This document shows, one piece after another, positions 11,250 to 22,899 of a stretch of DNA of 55,034 nucleotides; positions within the stretch are counted from its first letter, which is position 1; every line of letters starts with the position of its first letter. Location of the stretch: NCBI GenBank assembly GCA_033297075.1, contig MU858274.1, positions 1 to 55,034 of the forward strand, given 5' to 3'. The position numbers and the translations under genes were made by a program. Under the pieces are notes generated by a model. It worked only from the letters and a program-made list of their open reading frames with translations, had not been told where the DNA came from and made no database searches. Source of the stretch: Rhypophila decipiens. Its lineage: Eukaryota; Ascomycota; Sordariomycetes; Sordariales; Naviculisporaceae.

Positions 11250-13076
11250 TCAAGACCGCAGGAAAGTCTTGAAAACGGGCGAGTCCGTGCAATCCTCCCA
11301 CGGATATCCTATCTCTTTCAAAAATCGATTCAACTCGCCAACCTCCTCGTCCGGGCATTGGATGCCAGTCAGGACCTGCCCGATGTCGCCGCCATAGTTT
11401 CGGTACTGGAAGAGGCTGATGTTATACTTTACTCGCAAAGTCCGCAAGAAACGCTCGAGGGCTCCGGGCCGCTCGGGGAACTTGAACGTATAGAGTCGCT
11501 CGTTTGCTACATTGGACCTCCCGCCGACCATGTACCTGATGTGACTTTTGGCTAGCTCGTCACCAGAAAGATCGGTGACGTCCATGTCACCAGAACTCTT
11601 GATGCGGTCGATGATGGACTGAAGCTCCTGGGCTCGCTGGTTGCCCGGCGCAGTAAGTGAAATACCAACCAACACATCGGCGTCAGCCTCGGTCGCATAC
11701 CGGTAGTTGAATTCCGTTATAGCATGGGGCATGATGGCGTTCACCAGCTCCGCAAAGGCACCCGGTCTTTCGGGAATCTTGGCAGACAAGAGAGCTTCTC
11801 TCCCCTCGCCATATGTGGCTCGGGCAGCCACGAAGCCCAGCCTGTCAAAGTTCATATTCGCCCCCGAAGTAATGGCAACAAGAGACCTTGTCGGGTCACT
11901 GGCTGGATTGGCGGCAACCCACTTCTTCAGCCCGGCGACCGCTAGAGCTCCGGCGGGCTCGACAATGGACCGTGTATCCTCAAACATGTCACGGATGGCG
12001 GCACAAGCTTCGTCTGTTGTGACTCGTACCATCTCGTCAACCACCTCCTGGCATATGCGGAAGGTCTCCTCGCCGACCGTCTTGACGGCAGCACCATCTG
12101 CAAACAGACCAACATCCTTCAGTACCACCCGTTCGCCCTTTGCCAAAGACTGAGTCATGGCGTCTGCGTCGTAAGTTTCTACACCGATGATCTTGACATG
12201 GGGCGCGATGCGCTTCACGTAGACTCCGACACCGGCGATCAGGCCACCACCGCCAACGCAGCAAAAGATGGCCTCGAGCTTTTGTAGATTTGTCTGAGAT
12301 AATATTTCCATGCCGATGGTCCCCTGGCCGGCAATGACATATGGGTCGTCAAAGGGAGGGATATTGATCAGCCCGTCTTGCTTCTCCCGCCGAGCGCACT
12401 CTTCCTTGGCTTCGTCGAAATCGGACCCGTGGAGGACGACATGGCCGCCCATTCGCGAGACGTTCAAGTGTTTGATGCTGGGGGTGCCCTTTGGCATGAC
12501 GATGGTTGCGGGTATCTTCAACTTTCGAGCCGAGTAGGCCACGCCTTGTGCGTGGTTGCCGGCGCTGCAGCACACCACACCCTTCCACGACTCGGATGGG
12601 TCAAGATGGGCCATCTTATTGTATGCGCCGCGTAGCTTGAAACTGAAAACCGGTTGCTCATCTTCCCGTTTGAGCAAAACATTACATTCTAACCGATTGC
12701 TGAGGTTGACAGCTTGGACCAGGGGAATTTCGTTGCAGACTTCACGAACCCGAGGGTAAGAGGTGATGATGAGTCGGACATACTACGTACAAAAGTAACC
12801 CGTGAGTTTAGTGTGGCTTTTACACAAGAGAAAGGAGTGCTGCGAGGAAGGGCCCCAAAGAAAAGAACTCACGTCGGGATTGCCGTTTGGGAGCAAGAAC
12901 TCGTCTGGCACCATGTTCTTCACCCTGGATCGTCTGTCCTCCGATGGCGGCGAAGGCTTGGCGCTGTATTCTGTCAGAGCAAAGCTGGTGACAGAAGGGG
13001 TTCTCTGAGGCGTCCGGGGCGTAGATGTGCCATTGGAGGCGCTATGAACGCCATTTAAACCGTTTACACCATTCAT
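11250..13076 (-). CDS. ILV1: Threonine deaminase (threonine ammonia-lyase)
   Basis: Exons 13076-12873 and 12782-11250 (intron 12783-12872), 578 residues. It is the PLP-dependent enzyme making 2-oxobutanoate from threonine, the first step of isoleucine synthesis, in mitochondria. The Schiff-base lysine sits in [10 protein letters not shown] (about K117), and the glycine-rich phosphate loop is [11 protein letters not shown]. Two ACT-like regulatory regions follow ([17 protein letters not shown] and [17 protein letters not shown]), the site of isoleucine feedback in this family. Family-typical NPDYVRLIIT spans the splice junction, fixing the intron. The N-terminus (68-residue first exon) is Ser/Thr/Asn-rich and only weakly like a mitochondrial presequence. 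It diverges from RCF1 across 787 bp. Confidence 0.95.
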
Positions 13077-13863
13077 CTCGTGAGAATTGGTGGTTTCTAT
13101 GTGTAGATTTGGATGTTCTTGGTATGTTGCGATGTGGATGGATTGTCGGTGAGTCGTAGCTCAGTGGTCAATGACATGCCCAAATTTTGGTGGGGCAATT
13201 CGACTGCGATTGCGGGGACCAGGGGTCTACCGGTACTTGCTTGGCGAGTAGCTCTTCTGGGCCCTGCAATGTGCATCGCCAGCGTTGCGGGATGGAGTCT
13301 CCTCGGCGGGAGTCTGGCTAAAACCACCGTCTGGCCTTCAATCTAGGCATTTATTCGAGTCAGTCAAGGTATTTATTCGAGAGCGAGTCGAAGCATTTAT
13401 TCGGGCCAGTCAAGGCATCTATTTGTACTTGACCTTGGGACACCAGATTGATGTGAAGGCCAAGACAGTGGTTTTAGCCAGGGAAACGGTGGTTCTAGCG
13501 GCGGCGGTCGTACCGGGCTATTCAACAGGTCGGGATTGCAGACTGGAAGATCGTCCCGATTACAAGACAACCGCCGGTATCTTGGTACTGTATTTGGGTA
13601 TCGAAGTGGAGGACCATACGGAGTACCGTAACCGCATTCCATTCATATCTCCGGTATCCTTACCGGCTGCGAGCATTGGAGCTTTCCATCGGAACGGACA
13701 TCCCTGTCAACCATGCCATCATTGAAATCCTCAACGCCACTCACCACGCGATTTGTTCCAGAGTACACGCATCGACATCAATATCGAGTAATCGCACCCG
13801 CCGCCCCTTGCCTGCAAATCTCAAGAACTGTCTAGTGTTTCGTGCAGAGCTTCAAGTTCCGCC
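13077..13863. promoter_or_regulatory. Shared divergent promoter, ILV1 / RCF1
   Basis: This 787-bp region serves leftward ILV1 and rightward RCF1. It holds TGAGTCG near 13150 and TGACTCG (on the minus strand) within the repeat at 13346-13424. Each is one base from TGA(C/G)TCA, the site of the amino-acid starvation factor Gcn4/CPC1, which controls ILV1 in other fungi. Motifs are seen; regulation is inferred. Confidence 0.45.
13346..13424. repeat. Imperfect tandem repeat, about 22 bp x 3.5
   Basis: Units built on GGCATTTATTCGAG..AGTCAA start at 13346, 13368 and 13392, with a partial fourth at 13414. Unit length varies (22-24 bp) and bases differ between copies. It lies in the ILV1/RCF1 promoter, roughly 270-350 bp from the ILV1 start codon. 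Confidence 0.7.
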
Positions 13864-14579
13864 ATGTCCGACCGGTCACTTCCCTCGTCTTTCGACGAGA
13901 ACAGGTACGCTGCTGCTGCTGCTCCATTCTCCCGGCTCATTCGTCCCATCGCTCACCACCTCTCCACCTTGACAGTGACTTCTACAATGAATCCGGCATA
14001 CAAAAAGTCTTTCGAAAAATCAAGGAAGAACCCCTAATCCCAGTCGGATGCGGTCTCACGGTCGCAGCATTCACCGGCGCCTACCGGGCCATGCGCAGGG
14101 GTGACCACCAGCGGGTGCAGATGATGTTCCGAGCACGAGTAGCAGCACAGGCGTTCACAGTCGTGGCCATGGTAGCCGGCGGTATCTACTTCCAAGAGGA
14201 CAGGAAAAAGACCAAGGAGCTTCGGGAACTCAAGGCGCAACAGGAGGCGGAGGAGAAGCGTATCAGGTGGATCAAGGAGCTCGAGATTCGTGACCAGGAG
14301 GAAAAAGCTCTCCGGGAGAAGTTGGATAAACGGCGCAAGAAGGCAGCCGAACGTGGAGTGGTGTCAGAGGGTAGTCTGGACGGAGTCACTGCTCAGGCAA
14401 AGGCCGCTTTGCAAGATCATCAAGACGCTGCACAGGAAGCCGCTGCGCAAGAGAAGAACAGTGGAAGTGGTGTTCTGGGTTCACTAGGCGGTTTGTTTGG
14501 GCGTTCAAACAGTAAGACGGAGAACGCAGACGAGCAAACCAAATCCGTAAAGCCCGACGATGAAAAGACGAACCCATGA
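13864..14579 (+). CDS. RCF1: Respiratory supercomplex factor 1 (HIG1 domain)
   Basis: Exons 13864-13904 and 13976-14579 (intron 71 nt), 214 residues. The joined start reads MSDRSLPSSFDENSDFY, then KEEPLIPVGCGLT, the typical opening of fungal Rcf1. Two hydrophobic helices follow (roughly 41-58 and 75-94). Between them lies QMMFRARVAAQ, fitting the type-1 HIG1 motif Q-x3-R-x-R-x3-Q. The C-terminal half is a charged coiled coil rich in E, K and R, then a flexible acidic tail. It acts in the inner mitochondrial membrane, linking complexes III and IV and helping cytochrome oxidase assembly. It converges on RTC5 with 260 bp between stops. Confidence 0.93.
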
Positions 14580-14839
14580 GGGCGCGGATCTCCTCTGGGC
14601 CCGTCACGGTAATGGCTTTCCTATCTTCCGGCTCCTCTTGGGATGGGAAGAAGGGTGTTGTACAGATATTATCTGCAAATTGTATCTATGGATTGATCTC
14701 TCTGGATCTAGGGGTATGGCTGCAACCCCGGCGATAAAACATGATGAGCTGAAGCATGCTATCATAAGGTCCAGGCGTGATCTGATCGGGTGTCAAACAA
14801 CCGAGGCTCGTCGTCACAGAACTGTGCCTCTACCTACAC

Positions 14840-16751
14840 CTATCCCATGCTTCCCCCGCTTCGATTACCTCCTATCAGCCCTGCCATCTCCAACAAAGCG
14901 CGATCGGCCTCAATGTCACCGGTCCCCAAATTGATCCGCCTCCTCGCCTCAGCTTCCCTCGCCTCCCACGCCCACCTTTCTGCCTGGATCTTTGCCTCCT
15001 CATCACCCCCGCAGCCCCATACCTCGAGGTGGGTAACCTCGAAGCGGTCCTGGAAATTGAATCTTCGAGCGGGGCTGGGCTGAAAAGCCCCGCCTCTCGA
15101 GGACTGGTCATGAGTGAAGCAGCCGTACTCGAAGCTGCTATCTAGAACCAGAGAAATGCTGCCGAGCGGGATGGTATTTGTCCGGCGGTACGTTTGTGTC
15201 GGATGGGGCGGTGGACAGCCAAATGATATACCAGCATGGTTCGTCGATGATGACGGCCTGAGATATGAAACGTAGTCCTTGTTCAGCGTCGATGGCATAA
15301 AAACATCATGGATAGGCTCTAGCTGGAAAAGAGTCGTGTCGTCGCCCCCGAAGCACTCGCGGTTTGTGTATTTCCACGGTTGGCTGAGGTAGAGGCCGAA
15401 CGTTAGCTGCTCGCCGTCTGTGCCTCCGGGTGGGGAGCGTCTGGGGGGCAAGGTCGATAGGAAGGCAGACTCGGACCCGGAGCCTGTATGGCCAGTTTCA
15501 CTAGAGAGGCGTACTCCTCTCACCAGCAAGAGGGTCGGGGCTCTCCAGTGGAAGACCTTGCTTTCGAAGCTACCCATGCTGAAGCCATCGTCGTCTCCAG
15601 AATACAAGAGGCGGACTCTACGGAAGAGAGAAGATCCCGGTATGAAGAGCGAGAGCTGGGACAAAACGTTCAAATTCATGATGGATCCTGTATCCTGAAG
15701 TAGCGGCTGGGGTAGGCTAGTGACTGGGACTGGTGGCCCTTCCACCGTGTGCTGGCTCAAGTTGAGATTTTTGGAGAACAAAAAGTGCTCGAATAAGGGC
15801 CCAAGGCCATCAAACAAATAGGGCATCGATACAGGGACAATGGCATTGAAGCGGTGGAATTTGATGCCTGGTGACTTCTCGACATCCAAGAACGCAGCCA
15901 ATATACATTCTGCTCTCTCACGAAGACTCTCCAGTTCGGTTCCAGAGACGCGGTCGGCATACGAGGACAGGTTCTCCTGGTCACCTAGAGGTGCGACAAG
16001 AAGGAGCAGCATGACGAGTTTGCGAAAGTTGTCTGCCGGAATCATGGCACCATGCATCGTCGAGACACTTTTCCGTTGAGAGGCCCCCACATAATCCAGC
16101 GAGTCGAGTGCAGAACACACTAGCTCGTCGTCTTCTATGTCGCTGTCGTCGTTTTCCTCATCACCAGGGGTGTCGACAGCGAACCCCGAGACCGAAGGCT
16201 GCGTGCTGTCCGCCTTTGAACCGTCGGCTTCGCGAGTGGTTGAGCTCACCCCTTCCTGGTATGTGGCGGAAAGTTTGCGGTCATAGACTGCGAGGCTTCT
16301 GAATAAGAGTTTGTTTCGGTCGCTGGCCCCTTTTACCAGAACCTGCTTATACCGGCTGGTCATGATGGCGATGACCACCACCATCTGCTCGAGCCCAAGG
16401 ACGGCGGGGGCATCTTGCAGGAAGGGAAAGGCGCCGATATATGACACCATCTGAAAGAGCACGGGGGAGACCCCTAGAATGTCGGGAATTCCAAGAAACT
16501 GCGCTATCGTGTCTTGTTTCAAGTAGCGGACCTCGTTTTGGTTGTCCGCAAGGCTCTTGAACACATCTTTGAACGAGTAGAGCTCCAGAGAGGTGAAACA
16601 CTTCTCGGCGAATTTGTTGGCCTGTCACGGGTAAGATAAAAATTGGTCCATGATACGATATCGGGCGTTTGGGAAAGCTACGTACCAGTTCCTTGGTCAG
16701 CTCTTCGTGTGTGGGAAGAGGACGGTTCTCGTCTGACTGAACTTGCCCCAT
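14840..16751 (-). CDS. RTC5: TLDc-domain protein, restriction of telomere capping 5
   Basis: Exons 16751-16686 and 16621-14840 (intron 64 nt), 615 residues. The protein starts MGQVQSDENRPLPTHEEL; Gly2 fits N-myristoylation, a feature of Rtc5 in yeast. The intron joins KEL to ANKFAEKCFTSLELYSFKDV, restoring the usual Rtc5 N-terminal helix. The middle is acidic and variable, and the C-terminal half is the TLDc fold, with FGLYLSQPWKYTN, GSISLVLDSSFEYG and FEVTHLEVWGCG as landmarks. TLDc proteins of this type bind the vacuolar H+-ATPase and favour its disassembly (established for yeast Rtc5/Oxr1); the telomere name comes from a genetic screen. A TATATA near 16855 is a possible promoter element. 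Confidence 0.9.
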
Positions 16752-17857
16752 CTTTGCGTGGCCGGCGTGGACCTGAATATCATGGACTGATCGCAGGGAG
16801 GGTGCTGGGCTTGCTCGGTGCAGTTAAAAGTACGGATGCATTTGAGATTCGGGCCATATATAGCACATGAAGATGTCAAGGTATTTGGTGTGTTAGGGTA
16901 TTTGATCTGTCAAGGTTGCATGATACGGACCATCATGTATTTGATTGTCCTGCTCGGTGATGGTGGGAAGGAGCACAATGGGGGGTTGCTTCTCCAACAA
17001 CGCCGCCCCTTTGGAGTCCCCTGCCAAGATGGTGGTATTGTACATGTGAATTACGTAACCACAAGAGACTTGGAGGCACGGGCAGCAGAGCTCCCTTTGC
17101 ACCAAGAGTTGGAAGAAGGGTCCATCCTCCCTCCGATGTTGATGGATACTTCACAAATATGATCCTCTTCAGCCTGGCTGTATGGTGTTTTCTGGGCTGC
17201 GAGGCAAGGGTTCCCATCATTTACAGAGTCGTCAGTACACTATCGGAGTATCCAAGACGGAATGCGGTGATCAGGTGAGGTTCCCCACCACAGGTGGCAC
17301 CAGTGCAGGGCTATGACGTGTGACAGGTGGATGGTGGAGCTACCGTCGTCGATACCTTCTGTTGACTTTCGTACAAGAGCCGCAGATGAAGCGTCAGTTG
17401 GACTTCATATTCGAGATGAAGAAAGTACTACAATAGGCAAGGGCCTGTTCGTACACTACTCGCAGCTATCCCAACACTGTGGAATGGTGTTGCATTATGA
17501 ATTCTTGGAGCTTCCCGTGCCTCCAGTCGTTGCTATGGCGCGGGGTGCTGATCACCTGCCCCGCCAATGTCTGTTTGACAAGGAAGCAAGTAACTGTAAC
17601 GTATGGCAAGGGAAAGGATCATGGCCAAAGAGAATGAAAGAATCAGGTGCCCTTTGATGTCGATGGTGTTGTCCCATGTGCCCAACGGCAACCACGACCA
17701 ATAAATACTATACTTGCCTACCCCGCTGCCCTCCTCCTCAAATTCCAATTTCTCAGACTCTTCTTCATTCACACTTGTTGGAGCTGACTTTCACAACACC
17801 CAACAATCCCAAACTAGCCCAACCATCAGGCCTGCAAAAGCACCACTTTTAGCAACC
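16752..17857. other. Divergent intergenic region, RTC5 / RPEL gene
   Basis: About 1.1 kb between two divergent genes. A CCAAT motif with an AT-rich stretch lies near 17697-17710, about 150 bp before the RPEL start. Open frames here overlap on both strands and show no protein-family signal. Confidence 0.4.
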
Positions 17858-18478
17858 ATGGCAGACAAAGAGACCGCTGCCACGGCATCTCCTGCCCCAG
17901 TCGACGAGACTCCCATTTCACCTAGCCGGCCTAACCCAGGACGCAAGAATTCGCTCGAGCAGCATTTGATGCACCGCCCTGAGCGCCACGAGCTTGTGGA
18001 GAGTATGGCTCCATTTCGCATCGCTGTCCATGTCCCAACACCCTATTAACAAGCGAATCCTACAACAGAGAACATACTTCCAGCTTCCAATGCCGCTCCA
18101 GGACTTCAAGCCCACCAGAAAGAGGTAAGGGAATCGTTCCCGTCTGCCCAGATCCCCCGTTTGATGTCAACTCTCTCCCAATCCAGGGGCGTGCAAGCTT
18201 CCCCATCAATCCAGCCGCGGGGAAACTTGCACACACGTCGACCTCCGGTTGCGTTACTGGGTCAATCCTATAGAACAAAGCCCAAAGTTGACCTGTCATC
18301 TGTGCTCTAGCTCGAAAAGCACATGCGTGCTGACTCCCTGAACGAAAAGATTGCCCACCGACCATCACCAGAAGCACTGCTGAAGGAGGGCGTCTTACAC
18401 GAAGATCCGCGTTCCGCAGAGGAGAAATATGCAGAGGCAATGGAGGAAGAATACGCCAAACGAGAGGGCGGGGCATGA
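17858..18478 (+). CDS. RPEL-repeat protein, small
   Basis: Exons 17858-18002, 18069-18124 and 18311-18478, 122 residues. After a Ser/Thr/Pro-rich start (about 1-28), the joined exons give SLEQHLMHRPERHELVEKNI and then EKHMRADSLNEKIAHRPSPE, two copies of the RPEL pattern (RPxxxELxxxxIL), the second degenerate. RPEL motifs bind G-actin in animal MRTF and Phactr proteins; fungal short RPEL proteins are conserved but largely unstudied, so actin binding is only a family-based guess. The tail is acidic (EDPRSAEEKYAEAMEEEY). Intron 2 is long for this window (186 nt). Confidence 0.85.
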
Positions 18479-19272
18479 GACTGATAGTCCGATTCATTCA
18501 TGTCTAAACTGGGCACATTTGGTCATGGTTCAAGGCAACTGGGGGTACCAAATCTTGAAGGAAAGGCGTTATACGGATACTGATACAGGATTCACTCTTT
18601 AGGTTTCAGTCAAACTCGGGGCACAGGTAGCAAATATGCGTGCCTGACTTTAGGAATAATGCACAGTATAAAAGCTCTTCCTGCAGACCACCGTCGGCGC
18701 TGATTGCGCAATGCAGCTGGAGTTACCAATCGGTGTCTCGATCTTCAATTTTCTGCCGTTTACACATGCTAGAAGATCCATTCGGGTACCTGCATTATTT
18801 TCGAGAGACAGGTAGCGAGTTGTACCTTGTTTACTCAACGATATCGCAAGTACAACTAAAGTATAGTATACAAAACCACGTATCCGCGCAGCACGGGATG
18901 TTCTACAACACCAGACCTACGGGTATTGATCAATTGAACTTGAAACCATCAAGTGATACTTGTTAGTGCAAAGAAGAGAAGTATGATGTTCAGTATGTAT
19001 TCAGGTACTATATGAATGTATTAAGATGTAACTGCCCTGCGGCCTTGATTTAGATGTAAATGCGATCTGCAGCCACCCTCTTTATCGACAAGTAAGAAAC
19101 TAACCAGTCGGCTTCCTGCACATGTTGGTGGACTTGAAGCCTCCCGAAATACCAATTACAAAATACCCAAATTCCTTAAAACTCCATACAATGCGTCGAG
19201 TAGGCTAAGGGCCAAACCATGGAAAGGAAATGCTATAGCTCTATCATCTTCGAAGAAAGGAACAAAACCACC
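18479..19272. other. Convergent intergenic region
   Basis: This 794-bp stretch lies between the 3' ends of the RPEL gene and the serine-rich gene. It is moderately AT-rich and shows no convincing gene, repeat or RNA. Confidence 0.4.
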
Positions 19273-19751
19273 CTATCGATAGCTCCTACTACCGCCAGAG
19301 CCAGACCTCCTCGAGGTGGAAGAGGACGAGGAGTAGTAGTAGTCCGACGACCTGGGCTCGTCTTTCGCGGGGTTCTCGCGGTAATGATGGACGACCACCA
19401 CATCACTCTTGGGCTTGTCCTTGACGCTGATATAGTAGTTGGCTACAGTTCCATTGTTAGTCCTGAGTTGGCTTGAAGGTGGGATAAAGGGCAAGACTTA
19501 CATGAATTCCCGGCGCGGTACGTGTCATTGTAGCCGCTGCTGCCGGAGGACTGGTTGCTTGAAGAGTTCATGGTCGAGGATGAGGACGAGGAGGAATAGT
19601 AGGAAGAGTCTGAGTTCCGACCGCTGGTATAGGAGGATGTTGAGTAAGAAGACGAAGATGGTCTATATGTGCTGCTGCTGCTGCTGCTGCTCCCAGTGCG
19701 GTCTTGAATAATAACAAGGCCGTTCCCGTATTTGGATGCGTTGGATGACAT
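19273..19751 (-). CDS. Serine/tyrosine-rich small protein, uncharacterised
   Basis: Exons 19751-19502 and 19442-19273 (intron 59 nt, GTAAGT...TGTAG), 139 residues. The N-terminal half is low complexity: runs of Ser with Tyr, Thr and Asn. The second exon holds the only ordered-looking part, NYYISVKDKPKSDVVVVHHY, followed by a Ser/Arg/Gly tail. No signal peptide or membrane segment is seen. One serine run is encoded by a CTG/CAG microsatellite. I do not recognise a function; similar Ser-rich proteins occur widely in Pezizomycotina. A TATATATA at 19960-19967 lies about 210 bp upstream. Confidence 0.75.
19672..19689. repeat. (CTG)6 microsatellite in coding sequence
   Basis: Six perfect CTG units on the plus strand encode a serine run (AGC codons) in the serine-rich gene on the minus strand. 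Copy-number change would lengthen or shorten the run without breaking frame. Confidence 0.9.
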
Positions 19752-22700
19752 AGGGTATGGAAATTTGTATAATTGCTGCTCCTGACTTGAGAGTCGAGAT
19801 TGAAAGCCTCGGTTTTGGACTGACAACTCTGTCGTTATATAGGGATAGTGATATAAGGCAGTGATCACTTCAGTGACTTGAGATGGTGGGTATAAGAGAG
19901 GACAGTGATGATGATAATGAAGAGGAGGAGAAGGAAGAAAGTGGAAGAAATGATACCTGTATATATACTCTCGAAGCTTGAGTGTCTAACTATCATCTTG
20001 ATAACCAGCAGTAGTGCCAAACCCGATCTACTCGGTGTTTAGAAGGAGAGAGGTATGTAGCAAGCCGCCCTTGGAGTGACTTCGCTCCATGAATGCGCGG
20101 CGATGCCTCGGTGAAGTCCCAGGCAGATTGCAAGGCAAGGACCCGGATTGGGGCAGTGGCCTGTGTCTCCAGGCTTGTCGGGCCAGGCAAATACAAACAA
20201 ATGTCGACGGTGGAGCGTCATGATTGAGTCAGTCAGGGGGGCATGTCTTGACGACATCAAAAGAAAGGCACGAGACACAACAAGGGCTCGCGGATACGTC
20301 CATTGTAGCCGTGATCATCCGAACTCTCAAGATCCAGGGATCTATGCCGGAACCCAGGTGGCTGGATCATGGCAGGTAAGGGGAAGGAAAGATTGTGATT
20401 GGGGGAAAAGAATGATAGGGAATTGAGACTGAGAGAGTATATGGAAACTGGCGTGTGACATTGCGCAAAAAGCTGGTGAAGTCGGCGAGGTAGCCAGGCA
20501 GCGAATGGAAAGGGGTCGACGCCAGGGACTTCCAAGGACTTCCACAGGTTGTATGAATTCGAAGGTAGGGATGACGGCAGCGAGAGATTGGCACCGGCGT
20601 GGTTGAGAATAGACTCAAAGTGGAATTGTGAATTCTGGCTGAGGGCTAGCCTCAAATTGGCAATTCGGTGATGGTGTGGTACCTGGCGAATTGGCAAGCC
20701 TGTGTCACGTCGTTCGAACCCCAGGTCCATCGAACACCTTTCGAACTCAGGATCGTTCAGTAACTCAATACGGGGTATTCGTGCAGCATAGGTAGGACTC
20801 AAGTCCAGTCCTGAGGCGGCCAGACCGACCAGGAAATAATCAATGAGCGGTAATATCAATGGACCGCCTGGCTCGCGGACTCGTGACTGAAATCGCATGG
20901 CTCAATTACTTACCCAGCCCCCATTGCCGGAAAACTACGGCAACGAAGTCATGTTAAAGGCTGAGATGTCGGTTTAATTGAATACTGTCGCAAAGAATGG
21001 GGTTCTGCCTGGCAGTTGGTGGCAGCAAAGACCGCTACCAGGCACCAACACCACAATCCCCACTTGCCAGCCTTGAAAAGTTGGGCCCCCGGTGCATACC
21101 GAGCTTCCAAGCTTTTGGAGTCATTAGGTTGACCGTTGATGACAGGAATGTCTGCCTTTCTTCATACACGGAGCAAACCTCAGGGTTCCAGTGTGCGCAA
21201 TTCTCAGCTCAGACCGACGGGGGCTCGTGAATCTCTGACGTTTGCACGTAGCCCCGGGTGACTCACCCACTCGTTATCCATTGAGACTCGAGAGCCTGAT
21301 ACCAAAATGATTGATTCAATGGGGTTCGAGTAACTCACAGTACCGCATCAAAAGTCTACATCGGGCCGGCGACGACTTTGAACCAATGTTGGCACTGACC
21401 CGCACTCTCGAAATGGAAGTGCATATGAATACGGGTAGGTATATGACGAACTACGGATACTATGAAGCTCACCCCGTACCCATATGGTATACCGGTACCT
21501 TAGTCGTGTTCGCCGAATGTCTGTATGGAGATATTCATACAGGCCGCTTGTTGCTCGGTGAGTCGAAGCTTAGACCATCATGAGCCTCTTAGTTACCTAG
21601 TCACCCCCCCACCTTTTAACCCAATCAATATCACTACAACTTAGTGATTTGGGTTTACACTAGCTCAAGTAATCTTATCGCTACGACGACAAACTGTCCA
21701 GAATGACTCTAACCGTCGTTGACCTCAGCTTGGGAGGCCACTTCGTCCCTATATTCTCACACAAGTTTTCAAGACGAGACTCCAGTGCATCTGGGATGAC
21801 GATGGCACGTCAAGCTGACGAACACCGTCCTCAGGTCCACCTCTATAATCTATTCAATGTCAGCTTTATGTCGACGTTCGGTAGTTTACTAGTGCGTATA
21901 TAATCTCGCCACTCGACTCTCGGTCTGCCCAGCCATTATTCCAGCGTGCTGCATATTCGAATCGTCGACGATCTTGGGGCAGTGTGAAAGGCTTGGTGCC
22001 CACGGCCCCGAGGGGCACGTAAAACAAAGTGGGTAAACCCGAATATATAAACAAGAATCGATGGAGATTTCATCAAGACCGGGCGCAGAAGTGATGGGGC
22101 AGACGGGGAATAGGGGCATTTCGCCTCACCGCTGAGCTGAGAGCGCCTGTGAGTGAGGCTGATACCTCCGGTAGGGTAGCACAAACTTCGGTCAAAAAGT
22201 TTGAAGTCATCGGTTCTGGGCGGGGTTTAACGGGCACATGGTAGGAAGTCTAAAATGGTTATACTATAAGCTTTGAAAGTTATATGGAGTATCACCTCGA
22301 GCTAATACACGTGCAGTTCAATCATCGATCGAGACCTTGCAAGGAAGGACAAGGAGTCAATAAGCGTTATCCGAATCTTTTTACTCCCACCAGCAACATA
22401 AACCTCTTGGCAGGGCCCGACTAGGTACATGTCGTCCCTGGCGGAAGGCCCCTTTTTTATACGTTTCGGTTGATTGCCCTCAAAGATGTACCGGTGGGGT
22501 AAAAGATACGGAGCCTGTTACCGAGGTGTATTCGTACTCATACAACACTTTCCATAGCAGGCGTACTGAAATTTGGGGACCATGTATCGAAATACAGAAG
22601 GATGTGTATTGCATTGTACCTGTTATATCCACATCGGTATTACGGATGACGTCCTCCGTACTGCATGTATCCGTAGAAACCAGCCTGAAAACGACCAACT

Positions 22701-22899
22701 GTCCACAACATGCCTATGCAATAGCACAGCTTGGCGCTATTCTTGTTTGTAGTACCGGTAGTATACCTCTGTCCAACATTCGCAGCTACATCATCAACGA
22801 AACCTCAACAACTTCGCAACTGGACTATCCACCGCGCCTTTTCGAACCCAATTGCTCAAACACTTGCCCAATTCGCAACCGATAAATCCAACATCCAAC
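19752..22899. other. Long divergent intergenic region
   Basis: About 3.1 kb between the serine-rich gene (leftward) and the FKBP gene (rightward). The longest open frame (20898-20257, minus, 213 codons) runs through C/T-rich leader-like DNA and resembles no family. A TATATATA lies at 19960-19967. The right part (21600-22900) is patchily AT-rich. I see no RNA gene or transposon ends. Confidence 0.4.

Noticed and set aside
20257..20898. 213-codon minus-strand open frame
   Set aside because: It runs through C/T-rich leader-like DNA upstream of the serine-rich gene, has no family resemblance and no sign of real domain structure.
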